From assembly GCA_964471235.1 (NCBI GenBank), contig CAYYGL010000237.1, forward strand, positions 1 through 6,154: 6,154 bases of DNA, given 5' to 3'. The notes beneath the pieces are model-generated. The model had not been told where the DNA came from. It saw only the letters and a list, made by a program, of their open reading frames with translations, and ran no database searches. This DNA is from CAYYGL01 sp964471235 (GTDB taxonomy: Bacteria; Calditrichota; Calditrichia; RBG-13-44-9; J075). Shown here one piece after another: positions 4,653 to 6,154 of this stretch. A program made the position numbers and the translations under genes. Each line of letters opens with the position of its first letter. Position 1 is the stretch's first letter.

Positions 4653-6049
4653 AATTATCCATACGCACCCGCTTGACAATGATAATTGCGCTGGTCTTTC
4701 TGGGAGTTTTCATCCTTTTACTGGTCGCCGGGACCTCAGCCCTCTATTACGGATTAACAGAAGCAGCGGATAGACAACTAAAAATCGAGCAAAAAGGAAT
4801 TCTGGAGCTGTTTCACAAAGAGTTCCAGAACTTACCTACCGCCACCGGGGAAACCTCAAACCAACTCACCAATCGCCTTTTGGAAGAATTAAAAGAAATC
4901 ATTGGATATAAACAGGAATTTGTGCTCTTTTCCCTGGAGAAGGGAACCTCACGGCACATCTTTGGTGAGGGAGGGACAAAAAACATCCACTTTTTATTAC
5001 CCAGGGGCTTTTTGCGTAAAGCAGATGGATTTTATAATAAAAACCTTAGGGATCGACGCTACCGTGTGCGTATCAGTCATCAGGATTGGGGGACGCTGGT
5101 GATCGGCATCAAAAATGAAACCTTTTTTGACCTGGCTCAAGAATTCAAGGAAATCATTGTAATTTGGATTCCATTGACTTTTTTGATGGTGCTTTTAGGA
5201 GGCTATTTTTTAGCCGGGGTAGTAATGAACCCGGTCGCATCTGCTGCCCGGGCGGCTGAAAATATCACCCTCACCAATCTGAAGCGGCGTTTACCGGAAT
5301 ATACCGGTAAGGATAAATTCGGTCAACTGATCTCTACATTGAATGCTATGATTGACCGTATCGAGGAGGGGGTAAAAGAGATTCAGCAATTTACCCAGAA
5401 CGCTGCTCATGAACTGCGCACACCCTTAACCATCCTTCGTGGTGAACTGGAATTACTCTATCAACAGGAAAATTTACCGGACGAAGCCCGTTCCTCTTTA
5501 CAGAGAGCCCTGGACAGATCGATTGCAATGAGCAAATTGGTGGAAAACTTATTGCTGTTGAGCAATGCTGACTCGCACCGTTATCCCGTTCAAAAAAAAA
5601 TATTTCCTTTGCACCGATTGGTCAAGGAAGTGGTAGAAGACGTCGCTATTCTTGCGGAAGAGCGTGATATCAGGGTAGAGACTACCGATCTGGAACCGGT
5701 CGATTTCTACGGTGACGAAGCCCTGATTCGCCAACTCTTGCTGAACTTATCCGACAATGCTCTCAAATATACTCCCCGGGGAAAAATTGAATACAGCCTC
5801 AGAAAAACCGGTGACCGTCTGATTCTGGTCATCAGTGATACCGGCAGAGGCATACCCGAGGAAGATCAACCGCATATATTTGATCGCTTCTACCGCGCTC
5901 GGCATTCAAACTCGGCGAACCCGAGCGGCAGCGGCCTGGGTTTAGCAATCTGCCAGTGGGTGGTACAAATTCATGAGGGAAAAATGAATATTGAGAGTGA
6001 AGTTAATAAAGGAACCGTCGTTACTTTAGAGTTCCCGTTAAAATCCTGA
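4649..6049 (+). CDS. membrane sensor histidine kinase (HAMP, HisKA, HATPase_c)
   Basis: Sensor kinase (466 aa) that should phosphorylate the response regulator just upstream. The order is TM1 (about 10-33), an extracytoplasmic sensor region of about 135 residues (34-168), TM2 (about 169-191) and a HAMP linker starting near Pro195. HisKA follows with the phospho-accepting His254 in AAHELRTPL, then HATPase_c with the N box around LLLNLSDNALKYTP (363-376), G1 DTGRGIP (397-403), F box FDRFYRA (411-417) and G2 GSGLGLAI (427-434). All catalytic boxes are intact. The general build resembles CusS-type kinases, but the sensor region has no motif I recognise, so the ligand is unknown. No Shine-Dalgarno stands before the ATG at 4649; the ATGA overlap with the regulator stop implies translational coupling. 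No intrinsic terminator is visible after it. Confidence 0.95.
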   Translation: MKLSIRTRLTMIIALVFLGVFILLLVAGTSALYYGLTEAADRQLKIEQKGILELFHKEFQNLPTATGETSNQLTNRLLEELKEIIGYKQEFVLFSLEKGTSRHIFGEGGTKNIHFLLPRGFLRKADGFYNKNLRDRRYRVRISHQDWGTLVIGIKNETFFDLAQEFKEIIVIWIPLTFLMVLLGGYFLAGVVMNPVASAARAAENITLTNLKRRLPEYTGKDKFGQLISTLNAMIDRIEEGVKEIQQFTQNAAHELRTPLTILRGELELLYQQENLPDEARSSLQRALDRSIAMSKLVENLLLLSNADSHRYPVQKKIFPLHRLVKEVVEDVAILAEERDIRVETTDLEPVDFYGDEALIRQLLLNLSDNALKYTPRGKIEYSLRKTGDRLILVISDTGRGIPEEDQPHIFDRFYRARHSNSANPSGSGLGLAICQWVVQIHEGKMNIESEVNKGTVVTLEFPLKS

Positions 6050-6069
6050 CCAATATTTCCATTCGACCA

Positions 6070-6097
6070 TTGACTCCGCTTCCGAAATAAATAAATT
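6070..6097 (+). promoter_or_regulatory. candidate promoter for the gene entering at the right edge
   Basis: TTGACT (6070-6075, 5 of 6 to the -35 consensus) and TAAATT (6092-6097) are 16 bp apart. The -10 box is the same hexamer as in the rplM promoter. It sits in the 91-bp gap after the kinase, about 40 bp before a plausible start codon. Confidence 0.45.
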
Positions 6098-6140
6098 TGA
6101 ACCCTAAATCTGCAATAAAAAAATAAAGAAGGTGCTCCAA

Positions 6141-6154
6141 GTGTTTGGAATTAT
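6141..6154 (+). CDS. possible start of a downstream gene (cut by window edge)
   Basis: A GTG at 6141 opens a frame (reading M-F-G-I before the edge) and is preceded by AAGAAGG at 6126-6132, 8 nt upstream, in the spacing used by the other genes here. Only four full codons lie in the window, so no function can be assigned. Its position right behind a two-component system, with its own promoter-like sequence, makes it a candidate target or partner gene. Confidence 0.4.

Noticed and set aside
1..6154. A hidden novel system such as defence, CRISPR, a mobile element or a biosynthetic cluster
   Set aside because: All sizeable convincing frames belong to known core families. No transposase, integrase, long spaced repeats, tRNA-like fold or toxin-antitoxin pair is visible.

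Overview
The window looks like a stretch of ordinary bacterial chromosome of moderate GC content. It holds five housekeeping-type genes and one two-component system. Three ribosomal-protein genes are read leftward (rplM, rpsI and the first 97 codons of rpsB), and four genes are read rightward (etfB, etfA, a response regulator and a histidine kinase). A possible start of a further rightward gene sits at the right edge. The order rplM-rpsI-rpsB, the EtfB/EtfA sequences and the frequent GTG starts resemble the Bacteroidota/Calditrichota-like (FCB) part of the bacterial tree. That placement is an impression from protein similarity, not a demonstrated assignment.

Left part (1-1668): rplM and rpsI form a tight pair 11 bp apart, closed by a clear intrinsic terminator at 416-438. 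rpsB follows on the same strand behind its own leader. The rplM promoter is the best in the window (TTGACA, 17 bp, TAAATT) and sits about 200 bp upstream of the rplM start codon, giving a leader of roughly 170 nt. That leader contains several inverted repeats. In both the rplM and rpsB leaders an 8-bp perfect stem closes 8-10 nt upstream of the Shine-Dalgarno sequence, which makes autogenous control by the ribosomal proteins a reasonable hypothesis.

Middle part (1669-3717): etfB and etfA encode the two subunits of an electron-transfer flavoprotein. EtfB carries the IDDD version of its nucleotide-binding motif, as in respiratory, non-bifurcating ETFs. Unusually, the two genes are separated by 264 bp of degenerate short tandem repeats, mostly with 7-nt or 15-nt periods. 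A long hairpin follows etfA.

Right part (3718-6154): a gene-free stretch holds two palindromic elements, one of them a perfect 12-bp hairpin. It leads into an OmpR/PhoB-type response regulator whose stop codon overlaps the start of an HAMP/HisKA/HATPase_c membrane histidine kinase (ATGA overlap). After the kinase there is a promoter-like pair and then a Shine-Dalgarno plus GTG at 6141, cut off by the window edge. This truncated gene is the natural candidate for a target or partner of the two-component system.

I do not see a defence system, mobile element, CRISPR array, tRNA or rRNA. The points most worth checking are the parallel leader architecture of rplM and rpsB, the repeat-filled etfB-etfA spacer, and the palindromes upstream of the two-component system.
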